Assembly: GCA_026122225.1 (NCBI GenBank)
Contig: JANEZZ010002769.1
Span: 558,001-622,000, forward strand
From: Heloderma charlesbogerti
Taxonomy: Eukaryota > Chordata > Lepidosauria > Squamata > Helodermatidae
Direction of reading: 5' to 3'
DNA length: 64,000 nt
In this document: in pieces, positions 12,901 to 26,800 of the stretch
How positions within the stretch are numbered: the first letter of the stretch is position 1
How the letters are laid out: every line of letters begins with the position of its first letter
Translations under genes and position numbers: made by a program
The notes under the pieces: model-generated
Database searches by the model: none
What the model saw: the letters and a program-made list of their open reading frames with translations, nothing else
What the model was told of the DNA's origin: nothing

Positions 12901-14826
12901 CACCCAATTTAGGACCCTGAATTGTCTGCACACAGGCATCCCACTTTAGGAATATAGAAAGTAACTATTACTTGTCGCAAAGTGCTTCTGTTGTTGCCAT
13001 TGAGAACGGCAAGGGATATGCATAAACTGGACAGCCCCAGAACCAGGAAAGAGTGAAATGGGACAGAGTCAAATTCATCTGGGCATAGCAAGAGCCAAGC
13101 CGAGTCCACCCACTTGGCCAGTGTGAGCCCAGGCACAGATGATCCAATCCCAGCCACTTAGCCAGTACAAGCACAGGCAAAAATTTAATCAGTCCCTCTC
13201 AACCTTTTGGGCAGCACAAGCAGACAGAAACCAGCTTGAGCAGAGAATGACGGGTAGGGGGAGTGGGGGAGGAAGGAGGGGGACTTGTTACCTAGCAGTC
13301 CCCCAAAGGTGATGGCAGGAGAGAGAGCAGCAAAGTAGATGAATAGCACGGCTGCGAGGCACTGGCTGTGTAGGGCATCTCTGAGGTCACTCAGATACTT
13401 GGGGTACCTGCGCTTTATGTCCCGCACCAAACCGCCAAAGAAAATGCCGGTACGCTTCAGAGGGTCATCCTCCTCCTCGCCCTCCTCTTCCTCTTCAGCT
13501 TTCACTTCACACAGCTCTGGAAAGACATGAACAGCATGGTGGGAGAGTGGTGAGGGGAAGAGAGAAGGAAATAGAAACAGGACACCTTTGCATGTAGCAG
13601 GTGATCAGGTCTCAGTTCCTCCACTAATTTTCAGAAAGCCTCCTCTCAGCATCAGCTAACTTGTCCTGCATCTCTTTTGAGCTGTCACGAAGGCACACAC
13701 AGACTGTGCAAACCCTCACCCACCCTACCCAGGGCATGAAGCAGAATCACTAGATGCAAAAAGCAGGGAGAGAAGAAACCTTTGGCTTCCTGAACATTCC
13801 CTTCTTTGGTCGACTTCTGGTCCCGCTCTTTTCTCTTCCTCAGTAGAATTTTCTGGAAGGTGGCAATCGACTTGAGCAAATCCTTCCCCTCTACTTCTGA
13901 TGGGGGGATGACGATGCTACAATCGAGGAATTCATTGATGGCATTGAGTAGGTCCTGCCGGTCATCTGCCATGTAAGCAGCTTCGTGGAAATGCTGTCAG
14001 CCAATGAGGAAACATGGTCAGGCAGGCAAAGAGCATCCCTTCACTAGCCTCTGTCCTCCTGGATACCACTAGCTGGAGACACTGCCCCAGATTCAAGGTG
14101 GCCCATCAATCCACTTCAAGGTCTGTACTGATCCAGCATCGCTACAAGATCCTGCAGCTCTGCTCTCCATTCAGAGTGACAGCCTGGTCTAATCCAGTTT
14201 CATGGCAACAATGTATGTTCCAGCTGTCCCTATTTTGCCAATGGGAGGTATGTGTGTGTGGGGGGCTGCATTTTACAAATATTGTTACTGTGAGCATGTG
14301 GTCACTAAAGCTTCCATTCTTGATATTTCAACTGGAGTCTTAGAAGTTAAACCTGATGGATCTTGACTCCAGATGCATATGAATGGACATGCTGTTGAGG
14401 TTCAAATTGAACTGTCAGGTATAACAACATATTGTAGGACAATTATGATTCCCCCCAAAATGTTTTTAATTAAAAAACACCCTCTTTGTTTTAAATCATG
14501 TGACCAAACAAATCAGTAACTAAGGGCACAATCCTCTGTATGTTTAGACAGAAAAAAGTTCTACAACTCTCAGCATTCCCCAGCCAGCATTCCTACGCTG
14601 GCTGGGGAATGCTGGGAATTGTAGGACTTTTTTTCTGTCTAAACAGGCATAGGATTGTGTCCTAAGTAGATTTTTTTTTCTTGATTGTCAAAACACAAAT
14701 GTACACCATTTCTTTCTATCTCCCCATAACTATGTACCTTGTTTCTAAATGTTGTTGAATGTGTTTGATTTCCACCTGTTCTGTCATAAGTACAGTGAGA
14801 TCCTCTGCAAGATTAAGCATACTAAT

Positions 14827-14867
<41 letters not shown>

Positions 14868-17800
14868 TTAAGGAAATTGCTATGGTCAATTTACTTGCAC
14901 ACCTACTTAGAAGCAAATGCAGGACAGGCTATTTCAGAATAAACAAACACAGCTTTAAGCAAGTGGAAAAGAGCCTTCAGAAATATTAACCGAGGGGTGG
15001 CGGGGAGTGGAGTGTGCTCAGATAGTGATCCTTGGTGTGATAACAGGGTAATTAGAAGTAAACACAAGTGCCTATTTTCACCTATGAAATGGCGGACAGA
15101 ACAAAACAGCTGTGTGGTCTCTATTGAGCTATTTGGGACATCTGAAAGAGGATGTCCACACAACACCTTCTTCTCTTGGGGTCTATGCTTGAATGTACAT
15201 CAGGTGTGGGGAAACTGCGCTTCCCCCCACCCATAGACTATTAAACAGCAATCCCTCCTCTGTGCAGATTGCATAGGGCATGTGTATGTTACAGTTCCTC
15301 ACATCTGCCATGTGGGCAAGTCAAGGGGACTGGTACAGGCTATGCAGAAATCATGACCAGAGGATTCATCCACAGGAGGAAGACGGCTGGAGGTAGAAGA
15401 AAGTGGGTTCGCGCACAGAGCAGCGTGTGGTTTAAGAACACTGGATCAATTGCCTGATGTAGGTGGTGCTAGAGGTGTATGTGTGTCAGAGTGGGGATGG
15501 TGGGAACTCCCAGACAAATAACTCACCTCCCATTCTTCCTCCCTGCCCCCTGATCTCTGTAGTTACTTCAAAGAAAGGCACTTTTCACATACAGATTGTA
15601 ATTGAATTAAAAAGTGGAAATTAAAATAAGGCCGCAACCCTAAGCATGCTTAACTGAAAACTCCATCAAAACCAACAAAATTAACTTCAGAGGAAAATAT
15701 GTGGGGAATGTTAACATGAAATATACCATTGTTTCTTTTCCAGAAATCTAACATGTGGTACAAAGTTGCCCCTCCAAATTCACTTTGGCTCTTCTCTGCC
15801 CAGTTCAGTATCTTTTTCTGGTCCTGTCAATGCATTCTGAACAGCAGTTGGCACAGTGATTGTTTTATTGCCAGGAAAGGCTCAATGTATATAACTGGCC
15901 AACTGGGTTTCTTCTTACTAAGGGCCTATCAGAAGAGTCCACATTGCTGTCTCTTCTATCACTAAGGTCCTGAATGGGTACCTAGTGTCTCTGTTACTGA
16001 GTGGCCTGGCTGATTATAAGATTAACAACAGCCCCATGTTTGAGATCTTTTCTCCTAACAAGCATAATGTTACATAACATGGTGGGCACAATGGAAAGCT
16101 GATAAACTTCGTTATTTCTATGAACATTGTGTCAATTTAGGGGGAGTCAGCATATGTATATATGATTCTGCCCCAAGTCCTTGTAAAAAGGCCATAAAAA
16201 CTGAGAATTGCAGCTTTGTAGAAAGCAGAAGATCCCCCCACCCCACTTCCTCAGAGGATCAGCCAAAGGTTGATCCAGCCCAAATAATCTGGGTGGACTT
16301 CAAGCGAGGCTGCTGAACCAAGCCAAGAGGAATCCCATAGTTAGGAATCCCTAATGAATGGTGTGTCACCAGCTACCCATCATCTAAATATGTTTTAATA
16401 GCTAGGCATTAAGCACTCTGCACTTTTCTGGGTGGCCTATTTGAAATTAGTAGCTACCTCATTAAATTGCTCCAGACAGTGGGAATTTTGGATCACCATG
16501 TAGTGATGGTGATCCAAAGTAGTTAAGATTATTTAATCTAAAAATGCCATTTTTTTAATCCCCAACCAATAATCTCAATAAGGATTTTGTTTATTTATTT
16601 ATTTATTTCACTTCTTTACATTTTGATTTATTCCAAATGGCTTCTCCTTCTTCTCATTTGGATCCTAGAAGAAGCCCTATAACTCCTCCTTGTGACTAAG
16701 AACTTCTGGTCCCACCTTCATCTCCCACCTTCATCTCCCACTCTGTCCCTTTTCATGTCACAGATTCTTCCTGTCTTGTGCTCTCTTGGCTTTGCACTGC
16801 TTTTCCATTACCCTCTGCTCCAACGCCTGCCTCTGCACCATCCTGTTGCCATCCCCATCTATTCTCCAGCTCCAGCCTAAACCAACAGACAGCTCCTCAC
16901 CTTGTCTGACATGAGTGTGGAGATGGAACGTCCAATCTCATGGTAATCCATGTTGGACTGGCTTGGCCCCAGCAAGACAAAGATGAAGCGGACAGGAATT
17001 GGAACCTCCAGGACTGACTCCAAGAACACAGCCTCATTTAAACGGACAAAAGCCATTGTTGGCTGTTCGAGGAACTGAACACAACCTGTCAGGAGGGGAA
17101 GAATAAAATCATATGGATCAGTATGAAAACTATATCCCTCTAATAGCAAGAAGCACGTCCCAGAATTAGGGTCCAGGCAAAAAGACACACAAACTGCAAG
17201 TTGCTTCTGCAAATATCCTCACTGCAGCACCTGCTAGTAATACAGAACAGTAGCTCATGTAAGTAACAAAAGACACAACACCTGGGCATGCAGTTTGTAG
17301 TTCCTATCCCCTACTTTTCCAGGAGAGTGGGGAAGACAGCAATTGAAAAAGGAAAGTTCCAATAATAATTTAATGAGGTAACTTTATTCTAATCCTGAAA
17401 CCACCTCAACAAAGACAAGAGCCAAATTCAGATGCTTCTCTAGAGTTCTCTCTATCCATACCACAGCTGAGAATGAGAAAGAACAGAACCTACTTGAACT
17501 ATTCTGGAGGACTGACTTTTCTCTACCAAGGATCTCTGACAGGCCTAGACATTCTGAGGAGGTTTCAGAAAAATCCTGTAGCTCATGTTGTGTGTTGTGT
17601 TGTGATGCAGGGGTATATGCTGGTGGTATACCGAGTCAGTCTGAGTTAATTGGTTTCCCCTATACATGGACCATATGTGGTTGTTGTACCTGGCACAGCC
17701 TGACTGATGGGCTTTGGCAGTGTTTTTATGGACACTGAGGGCATTCTGCCATTTTCCTGCCATTTGGGAAATTTCTGGTTGTGTGTTTTGCCCCGCCCCT

Positions 17801-20800
17801 CCTTGACTGAGTGGGTATAAGACAACGTTCCCCAGCCTGGCACCTTCCAGATGTCATGGACTGTAATTCCCATCATCCACAGTTGTCATAGTCCAACACA
17901 TCTGGAGATACCAGGTTGAGGAAGGCTGGTGCAGGATATGGCAGCCATTCTGCCAGTGTAGCAGCTATGTATTCAACACACACATCCCCGGTGTAATTGG
18001 AGTATAGGATTGTTCTATTATGTCCTAACAAAGAATTTATCCATACATCTCTGCAGTCATCAGATCAAAGAATTCCCAAAGTTTAAAAAAACTCTCATCC
18101 CCCAAAAGAGGGTTCCTTTCCTCTTCTAGAACCTTAGTCTTTTACTATAAGGAGAAATTTCTCCTTCAGCATCCAAAGAAATCACCTTCTAGGGAAAACT
18201 ATGAAAAATGTATCTTCTGTATAAACATAGTATCAGTGAAGCTCTGAAATTTCTCATTAGGTACAGGTTTTCCTCACCGGGTATAATTGCTACCTCCCAG
18301 TTTTTTAGCTGTTATTTCCAAAGATCTGAAATATGCATATGAAAAATATGAATAGCAGGTTATGAGGGCAAAAAGGCTAAGCAGCTTAAGAAACAGGCCT
18401 AATGACATGCCTGATCTCCCCATGAGACAAGAGGAGCCAAAGGAAGAATGGAGCTGTTGGGAATACTACAGTGACCCTGATACTATGAGCCCCACGCAAA
18501 ATCTCTGTCTTAGACTTTGGCTTGATATTCCTTACCAACAAGCACCACAGTGGCCTCAGCATCATCAGGAATCTTCTCCATCAACTTGAGGTATTTTCCA
18601 CGATGTCCCTCAGAGCTGTGAAGGTGCATGTTTTTCTGTCTCAACAACAAAGATCCTCATTAGTTAAGGCTGCCTCTCCATGGTGGTATTTACACCTCAC
18701 ACTGCTGGAGCGGCACTTGGCTTTGCTGGATGAATGGGTCATAAAGACAGAGGCTGCATTCTGGTCCTTGAGGTCCCACAGGGTACAGTCTTTGATCACC
18801 TGCTGTTCTCTCTATCTCTATGTGCTCATCTAAGGCAAGTTTAGATATTGTTTTAGCATATTCTGCAACAACAATATCCCCCCTACACATTCATTCATTC
18901 ATTCATTCATTCTCAGGCCACTAAACCTTTATGCTGATAGTTCCCCTCTCTATTCCCGCCCCTGCCACGCCTTGACCAATGCCACTTCTTGACTTCTCCT
19001 TGCTCCTTCCCTGTGACTAGTAGAACCAGAGTAAATTATGGAAAATTCTGCAATATTTGCAGCTTTGCTAAATTTGCATACATTGTCAAATTTTGCATTT
19101 CTGTCACACGAGTGGGGGTGAAGTTTAGCACAGGGTTTTCTATAGCTCACACGTAGCTTTAAATCTGCTGAATTTCAAAAACAATTCAGCCCTGATACCT
19201 GTTTCTCACTCACCTCCCTGTAGTCAGGGTCGAGGATTCTGGGCTCTGTCATTTCAATATGCTCTTCTCCCATCAATGGCATGCAAGTGTCAACTGCATG
19301 GTTGTGGTTGTGGTGGTGGTTTCCTACCATAGAGTTCATGCTGGAATTGGAATGGTTCCGGGGGAAGAATGCCTCCTTCTCATCATTGGGGTGGCTGAAG
19401 AAGGAATGTGGCCAGTAAAAGGCGCTACAGGAGTTTGGCCAGCTTTCTCTGGCTAAAGGTCACTGCAGCTTTGTGGAGGTTCCCCTTTAAAGTAGCTGCC
19501 CAGAGCTTTGACCAAAGTGAAGAGGTAATACCTTTCTTACAGAGACATCATTGATTCATGCTGTGTCCACAGCAACAAATCACTGCTCTTCTAACTCCCA
19601 GGTCCCCAGCACCCACTTTCATGTTCCCTATATACCCCAAACCCCTGGTCTCCCTGCATGTATCCTAGACTATGAGCTCCTCTGCAACTTCACAAATATA
19701 TCAGCTTTTCCTTGACCTGGAGCAGCCAACACCTCTGGGCATCCTCAGTCCCTAAGACCACATCAGGAACCTCTTCATTTCCACACAGAAAATGCTCTTG
19801 TTCTCACTCAGTCCCCTCTTGCCATCCCTGGGCATTTGTGCAGTCTTTAGGCCCCAACCTCTTGCACTATGCCACTGTTCACACTCCATATTTACTTGTC
19901 CTTCAACAGCTCTTCTTCTGCCACCTGTGTCCCTGTCACCCCAACCCCAACCCACTCTTTTCCTAGTCCCAGCACACCACCCACCTGTGCTTGAGCAGCA
20001 GGGCCCTCAACACGTTGGCTCGGTCTTCAGCCTTGATCTGGTCTGAGATGATCATGGTCTCTACCACCAGATGAGCAATGCCAGGTAATGTTGTTTGCTC
20101 TAGATCCAGCAGGACAGCTCCTGAGAGAAGGAAGACCAACTGGTTTAGTCCACTGAAGGTCACATGGAAGACCTCTCAGTCAAGAAGTCTCTCAGGCATC
20201 CTTTCTCTGTGTAAGGGACACCTGAGTTCATACTGCCTTGTCTTTGGCAGCATCAGAAGTGTCTGCATGCTAGGAAGATGCCAGGCCATTCAGGGCTTTG
20301 CAGAACGTTGGTCATTCAAAGTCATATATCTGTAGCACACTGCATGGGATTTGTGGTGCAAGGGCTTTCACACATTGCTACTCAGATCTCCCCAGAATCT
20401 CCCATGGAAGTCTGAACCATAACCTGAGCCTGAATGCTTTGTGAAAAACAACAAGCAGACAAGCAAACCTTAGGAACTTCCAGACAAGGCTTTTATTGCT
20501 CTATCACCCTGCCTCATTCATAGAATTTTATGAGGTTTCTAAATGTCATCTCCCACTCATAACCCTCCTGTGTTTTCCCATGGCTTTGTCCATCTTTTTT
20601 CTTACTGCAGAAAATCCGTTAAGAAAAAAGACGGAATTTCTGCACAAGGCATTCTTATTCGTAGTGCGAGGAGGTCTTTGTCTGGAAGCACCCTAAACCT
20701 ACATTTTAAAATTTGGTGGCTTCTTTTTTGGCCCGAGATCTTACTGTCTTGCACATCGAGCCCCAGGACCAGGCTACCATGCATGATGGAAAGGGATCCC

Positions 20801-23800
20801 GGCAGTTAGAGGACAGCCCATTATGTTGGCCATAGCTCTCTACCATTCTTTCCCTTTCCTTGGAGAGCCTGAACCTTGAGATATCTTGCTGATTTGTTTC
20901 TCTGTTTGCAGTTCAATATGTAACTATAACCAGGGTCTTGTCAATGTATACTCAGGACAAGGCCTGGTCCAATCTTGGCTACTGTCAGGGTGGAAACTGA
21001 GCCCAGAGAGCCTCAGAGCAGTTCAGATTCTGAGGAGGAACAGCTACCCGTGGGAGAGGGGCCATCTCATCCCTCACAGGCTCAGCACCTGGCAGAGATT
21101 CCTCCTGCCAGCATTCCAGAGATAGATAGTGACCCAGGTAGTGAGGGAATGCGGGAGGGGGGCTTCTTAGACGCTCGACGCAGATGCAAAGAGCGACAAG
21201 CTATGGAGGGTGCGGAAAGGAGGCGTAGCGCCCCTTTGGCGCGCAAGCAATGGCCGCCTCCCATGGACCCAAGGGAAAGAGGGAGGATCTCTCCCTAGCC
21301 CATAAGTTCTGGGTCTTCAAGTGACTCTCTTTCAAACAGGGATCAACTGACTACTTGAAGCTTAGGCTACCCTGCTGTTCCTTGCTTTAGTCGCTGGTGA
21401 TTAGCATCTGAAAGAGTCATTAAGTTGTAAAAGGATTAAAGCTTTGAAAAGAAATCCTTTTGTCTGTGTCTTGAGTTGGCTATTGAAATCTACTGGGAGA
21501 AGCCGCCAGAGCGCTCCTGACAGCTACTCACCATGGGCAATGGTCTTCCTGAGCTCCAGAAGGCTGCGAAAGGAGAGTGAGGCCACATGAGGCTTCCCCC
21601 AGCGTGCAGTGTCCTCCTCAACATCCTCCTCAAATTTGATCCAACGTGCTGTCTCCTTCCAGTGCATGTCCTGGTTCTTGTCCACCACTAATTCATTCAG
21701 CTCCACAAATACCTACCACAGGAGGAAAAAAGACAGGCAAGACAACTGAACTGCAAGCACATCACCTGGTATTTTGCTATGTCCTCTGTGCAAATTCTTC
21801 CATAACAATGGATAACCTAATTTCCTTTACTGTCATAGGGATACCACTGGAATGAGGTAGTGCCCATTATCTCTGCCCTTCTAGCACAAGAGATCCTGTG
21901 AATGACAGGATGCTAAGTGCTGCTGTGATATAATTCCAGAGGAAATATATGATTTATTGAGAGCACATGGAGAATGTAAGAGAAGGACGACTAGAGTCAT
22001 ACTAGCCCAAAGCGTTTATGAGATATAATCGCCTTCCAGGCGATATGTTTCCCCCCGCAGCATATACTTGAAGCTGCCAACCTTGCCCTGCACATTGTGG
22101 GATCTCAGTAGACCAGGGCCATTACGGTACCTCATGGGGTTTTCTGTCAAGCTTCTTCTTTTTCTTCTTTTTCTTGACAGATTGTGAGGACAAAGACTTT
22201 TTGCTGGATCTGGTAGTCTGGCTCCGGGAGGGTTTCTTAACTAGATGTCTCCTTACTCCTGGATTATCTTCAAAACGATGACCTAGAATAAAGGCAGGGC
22301 AGGAACAAGGGAAAGTGGAATGATGAATGGAGTGCATTGTCAGCTTCTATAGCTGGGGTTGTGCATATGCCCTGATTGCACCATGGAAGCACAAAGTATT
22401 GGTAACGGCTACAGAATTCAGCCCCCTTCATGGATCACTGCCTTGTTGTGGCGAAGGGGCTTGCGAAACTCAGTGAACCCATAAGCTATGCCGTGCAGGG
22501 CCACCCAAGACGGACAGGTCATGGCGGAGAGTTCTGACAAAATGTGGTCCACTGGAGAAGGAAATGGCAACCCACTCCAGGATTCTTGCCAAGAAAACCC
22601 CATGGAACGTATCACAAGGCTAAAAGAGATGACGCCGGAAGATGAGCCCCTCAGGTCGGAAGGTGTCCAATATACTACTGGGGAAGAGCAGAGGGAATTT
22701 CCAAGTAGCACCAGAAAGAGTGAAGCGGCTGGGCCAAAGCCAAAAGGACACTCAGCTGTGGATGTGTCTGGTGGTGAAAAGAAAGTCCGATGCTGTAAAG
22801 AACAATATTGTTTAGGAACCTGGAATGTCAGATCAATGAATCAAGGTAAGCTGGAGGTGGTCAAACATGAGATGGCAAGATTGAACATCGACATCTTGGG
22901 AATCAGCGAACTAAAATGGACAAGCATGGGCGAATTTAATTCAGGTGGCCATTATATCTACTACTGTGGACAATAATCCCTTAGAAGAAATGGAGTAGCA
23001 CTCATAGTCAACAAAAGGGTGGGAAAAGCAGTACTGGGGTACAATCTTAAAAACGATAGCAATGATCTCAGTACGAATCCAAGGCAAACCATTCAACATC
23101 ACAGTAATTCAAGTCTATGCCCCAACCATTCAGGCCGAAGAAGCTGAGGTTAATTGGTTCTATGAAGACCTATAACACCTTCTAGAACTAACACCAAAAA
23201 AAGATGTCCTCTTCACCATAGGGGATTGGAATGCTAAAGTAGGAAGTCAAGAAATCACCGGGATAACAGGCAAGCATGGCCTTGGTGTACAAAATGAAGC
23301 AGGACAAAGGCTAATAGAGTTTTGCCAAGAGAACACGCTGATCATAGCAAACACTCTTTTCCAACAGCACAAGAGGCGACTCTACACATGGACATCACCA
23401 GATGGTCACTATCGAAATCAGATTGATTATGTACTTTGCAGCCAAAGATGGAGAAGCTCTATACAGTCAGTAAAAACAAGACCTGGAGCTGACTGTGGCT
23501 CAGAGCATGAGCTTCTTATTGCAAAATTTCAGCTGAAATGGAAGAACGTAGGGAAAACCACTAAACCATTCAGGTATGACCTAAATCATATCCCTTATGA
23601 ATACACAGTGGAGGTGAGGAATAGATTTCAGGGATTAGACCTGATAGACAGAGTGCCTGAGGAACTATGGACGGAGGTCCGTAACATTGTTCAGGAGGCA
23701 GCAACTCAATCCATCCCAAAGAAAAAGAAATGCAAGAAAGCCAAGTGGCTGTCCGATGAGGCTTTACAAGTAGCTGAGGAAAGAAGGGAAGTGAAAAGCA

Positions 23801-26800
23801 AGGGAGAAAGGGGAAGATATATCCAGCTGAATGCAGAGTTCCAGAGAATAGCAAGGAGAGACAAGATGGCCTTCTTAAATGAACAATGCATAGAAATCAA
23901 AGAAAACAATAGAATGGGAAAGACTAGAGATCTCTTCAAGAAAATCGGAGATATCAAGGGAATGTTTTGTGCAAAGATGGGCATGATAAAGGACAAAGAA
24001 GGCAGGGACCTAACAGAAGCAGATGAGATTAGGAAGAGGTGGAAAGAATACACAGAAGAAGTATACAGGAAAGATCTGAATGTCCCTGATAGTCATGATA
24101 GTGCGGTCACTGAACTTGAGTCAGACATCCTAGAGAGTGAAGTCAAGTGGGCCTTAGGAAGCATGAGTAACAACAAAGCTAGCGGAGATGACAGCATTCC
24201 AGCTGAGCTATTTAAAATCCTCAAAGATGATGCTGTTAAAGTGCTGCACTCAATATGCCAACAAATTTGGAACACTCAACAGTGGCCACAAGACTGGAAA
24301 AGGTCAGTTTACATTCCAATTCCAAAGAAGGGCAACACCAAAGAGTGTTCAAACTACCGTACAGTTGCGCTCATTTCACATGCCAGCAAGGTGATGCTCA
24401 AAATCCTACAAGCTAGGCTTCAGCAGCATGGGAACCGAGAACTACCGGAAGTACAAGCTGGGTTTCGAAGAGGCAGAGGAACTAGAGATCAAATCGCCAA
24501 CTTTCACTGGATCATGGAGAAAGCAAGAGAATTCCAGAAAAACGTCTATTTCTGCTTCATTGACTATGCTAAAGCCTTTGATTGTGTGGATCACAACAAA
24601 CTGTGGCAAATTCTTCAAGAGATGGGAGTACCAGACCACCTTACCTGTCTCCTGAGAAACCTGTACAAGGGTCAAGACGCAACAGTAAGAACCAGACATG
24701 GAACAACCGATTGGTTCAAAATCGGGAAAGGAGTACGACAAGGCTGTATATTGTCGCCCTGTTTATTTAATTTATATGCAGAGTACATCATGAGAAACGC
24801 CGGGCTGGATGAATCACAGGTCAGAACTAAGATTGCCAGGAGAATTATCAACAACCGCAGATACGCAGATGATACCACCCTAATGGCAGAAAGCGAAGAG
24901 GATCTAAAGAGCCTCTTGTTGAGGGTGAAAGAGGAGAGTGCAAAAGCTGGTTTGAAACTCAACATTAAAAAAACGATGATCATGGCATCTGGCCCCATCA
25001 CTTCCTGGCCTATAGAAGGGGAAGAAATGGAAGCAGTGACCGATTTTATTTTCTTGGGCTCCAAGATCACCGCAGACGGTGACTGTAGCCATGAAATTAA
25101 AAGACGCTTGCTCCTTGGGAAGAAAGCTATGGCACACCTAGACAGCATAGTAAGAAGCAGAGACATCACCTTGCCGACAAAGATCCGTCTAATCAAAGCT
25201 ATGGTTTTCCCAGTAGTAATGTATGGCTGTGAGAGCTGGACTATAAGGAAGGCTGAGCGCCGAAGAATCGATGCTTTCGAACTGTGGTGCTGGAGAAGAC
25301 TCTTATGAGTCCCCTGGACTGCAAGGAGGTCAGATCAGTCTATCCTAAAGGAAATCAACCCTGAGTGCTCATTGGAAGGACAGTTACTGAAGCTGAAGCT
25401 CAAATATTTTGGCCACCTAATGCAAAGAGAAAACTCCCTGGAAAAGACCCTGATGCTGGGAAAGATTGGAGGCAATAGGAGAAGGGGACGGCAGAGGATG
25501 AGATGGCTGGATAGCATCACCGATGCAATGAATATGAACTTGAGCACACTCTGGGAGAGAGCGGAGGACAGGAAGGCCTGGCATTGTATGGTCCATGGGG
25601 TCACGAAGAGTCGGACATGACTTAACGATTGAACAACAACAGAATTCAGCATTTTGAGAAGTTCAGCTTTCATTTAAAAGCCCCAGGTTCTTAGTCTTCA
25701 GGGATGCAAATACAGGCTTGAAAATGTGTGGGCGTTGCAATACATGTAGAAAACTCAGGAGATGTAAGGGGGATGAGCAGGTTTTCTATTAGCTTAGGTG
25801 GGGGCAGGGTTGCAGCATCCTGCATAGCTCCTTCCTCCCCATGACTATCAGAAGCAGAAGAAATTATGAAATATAAGCAGATTTATACTCATTTGCTTAA
25901 TTTATACAAGTCACAGAAATCAGCTCTTAATACAGAATTTGGATAACCTTGGCATGTTCTTTTTAAGTCGAGTACACATAATTTCTCTTTTCATCATCTC
26001 TAAAACACCCCTGTTTTTGCTTAAAGCTCTTACTAAGCCTGTAACTAAGCCTTAAGAGGCATTTCATCCTTTTCAAAGGGGGAAAAACTGCACAAAAGCC
26101 AGGAAACCACCAAAGGAATGGCTGTTGGGAGAAAGGGAACAGGTCGTGGTAATCTGGGGAACCCAGGGAACCAGACAGAGACTCTAGGCAGGCCAGATTT
26201 GGCCCCTGAGCCTGAGGTTCTTCATCTCTGCTCTAAATGTACATATGAAACTGTCCTTTACTGAGTCAGACCATTGGCTCATCTTGCCCAGTAGTGTTTG
26301 CTCCAAATGGCAGCAGCTCTCTAAGATCTCGGTATAGTTTTTCCCAGGCCTTCTACCTGAGTTCCTTTTAACTAGAGATGCTGGAAACTTAAACTGAGGC
26401 CTTCTGCATGCAAAGCCTGCGCTCTTTGACTGAGCTATTTCCCCACTTTGCCCTTGCCTTTGTCTACATTCTGTTTATGGAACAAGTTGCAACAGGGGTA
26501 GCAAATTCCCACACGTTCGTCCCCTAGCACTCTTCTTGAACAGGTGCAGGTGCATTGGCAAAAGATCCCTATCTCAAGAGTGGCATCTATGAGTACTGCA
26601 ATATGCTCCACGAAGCATGGTGGAGCCTGATCAGTTACTTGGGGGGGAGGGGTTTCCAGGAACAACAATGGAGTGCCAAGGAGTGCATGTTATGTAATAA
26701 TCAGATGCTTCTCTGTGGCTCCAGGGAATTGGAGAAAGGGGCTTTCAAGGCTCTACTTTTATTGATAATTTTAAACATGTAGAAACCACCCTTCATCCTA

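Larger units (their letters stand above)
13994..16900 (-). other. SLC4A3 intron 12
   Basis: A 2.9-kb intron holding a 139-bp palindromic element (14524-14662), a TTA microsatellite (14829-14867) and a possible decayed relative of that element starting near 15632. Nothing else was recognised. Confidence 0.75.

Noticed and set aside
20975..21298. 107-codon plus-strand frame as a possible protein
   Set aside because: It lies almost wholly within the solo LTR and has no recognised domain; better explained as a chance open GC-rich stretch.
24672..25196. 174-codon minus-strand frame, with look-alikes at 33230-33691 and 47229-47753
   Set aside because: Antisense shadows of the conserved BovB coding strand, present wherever that segment occurs.
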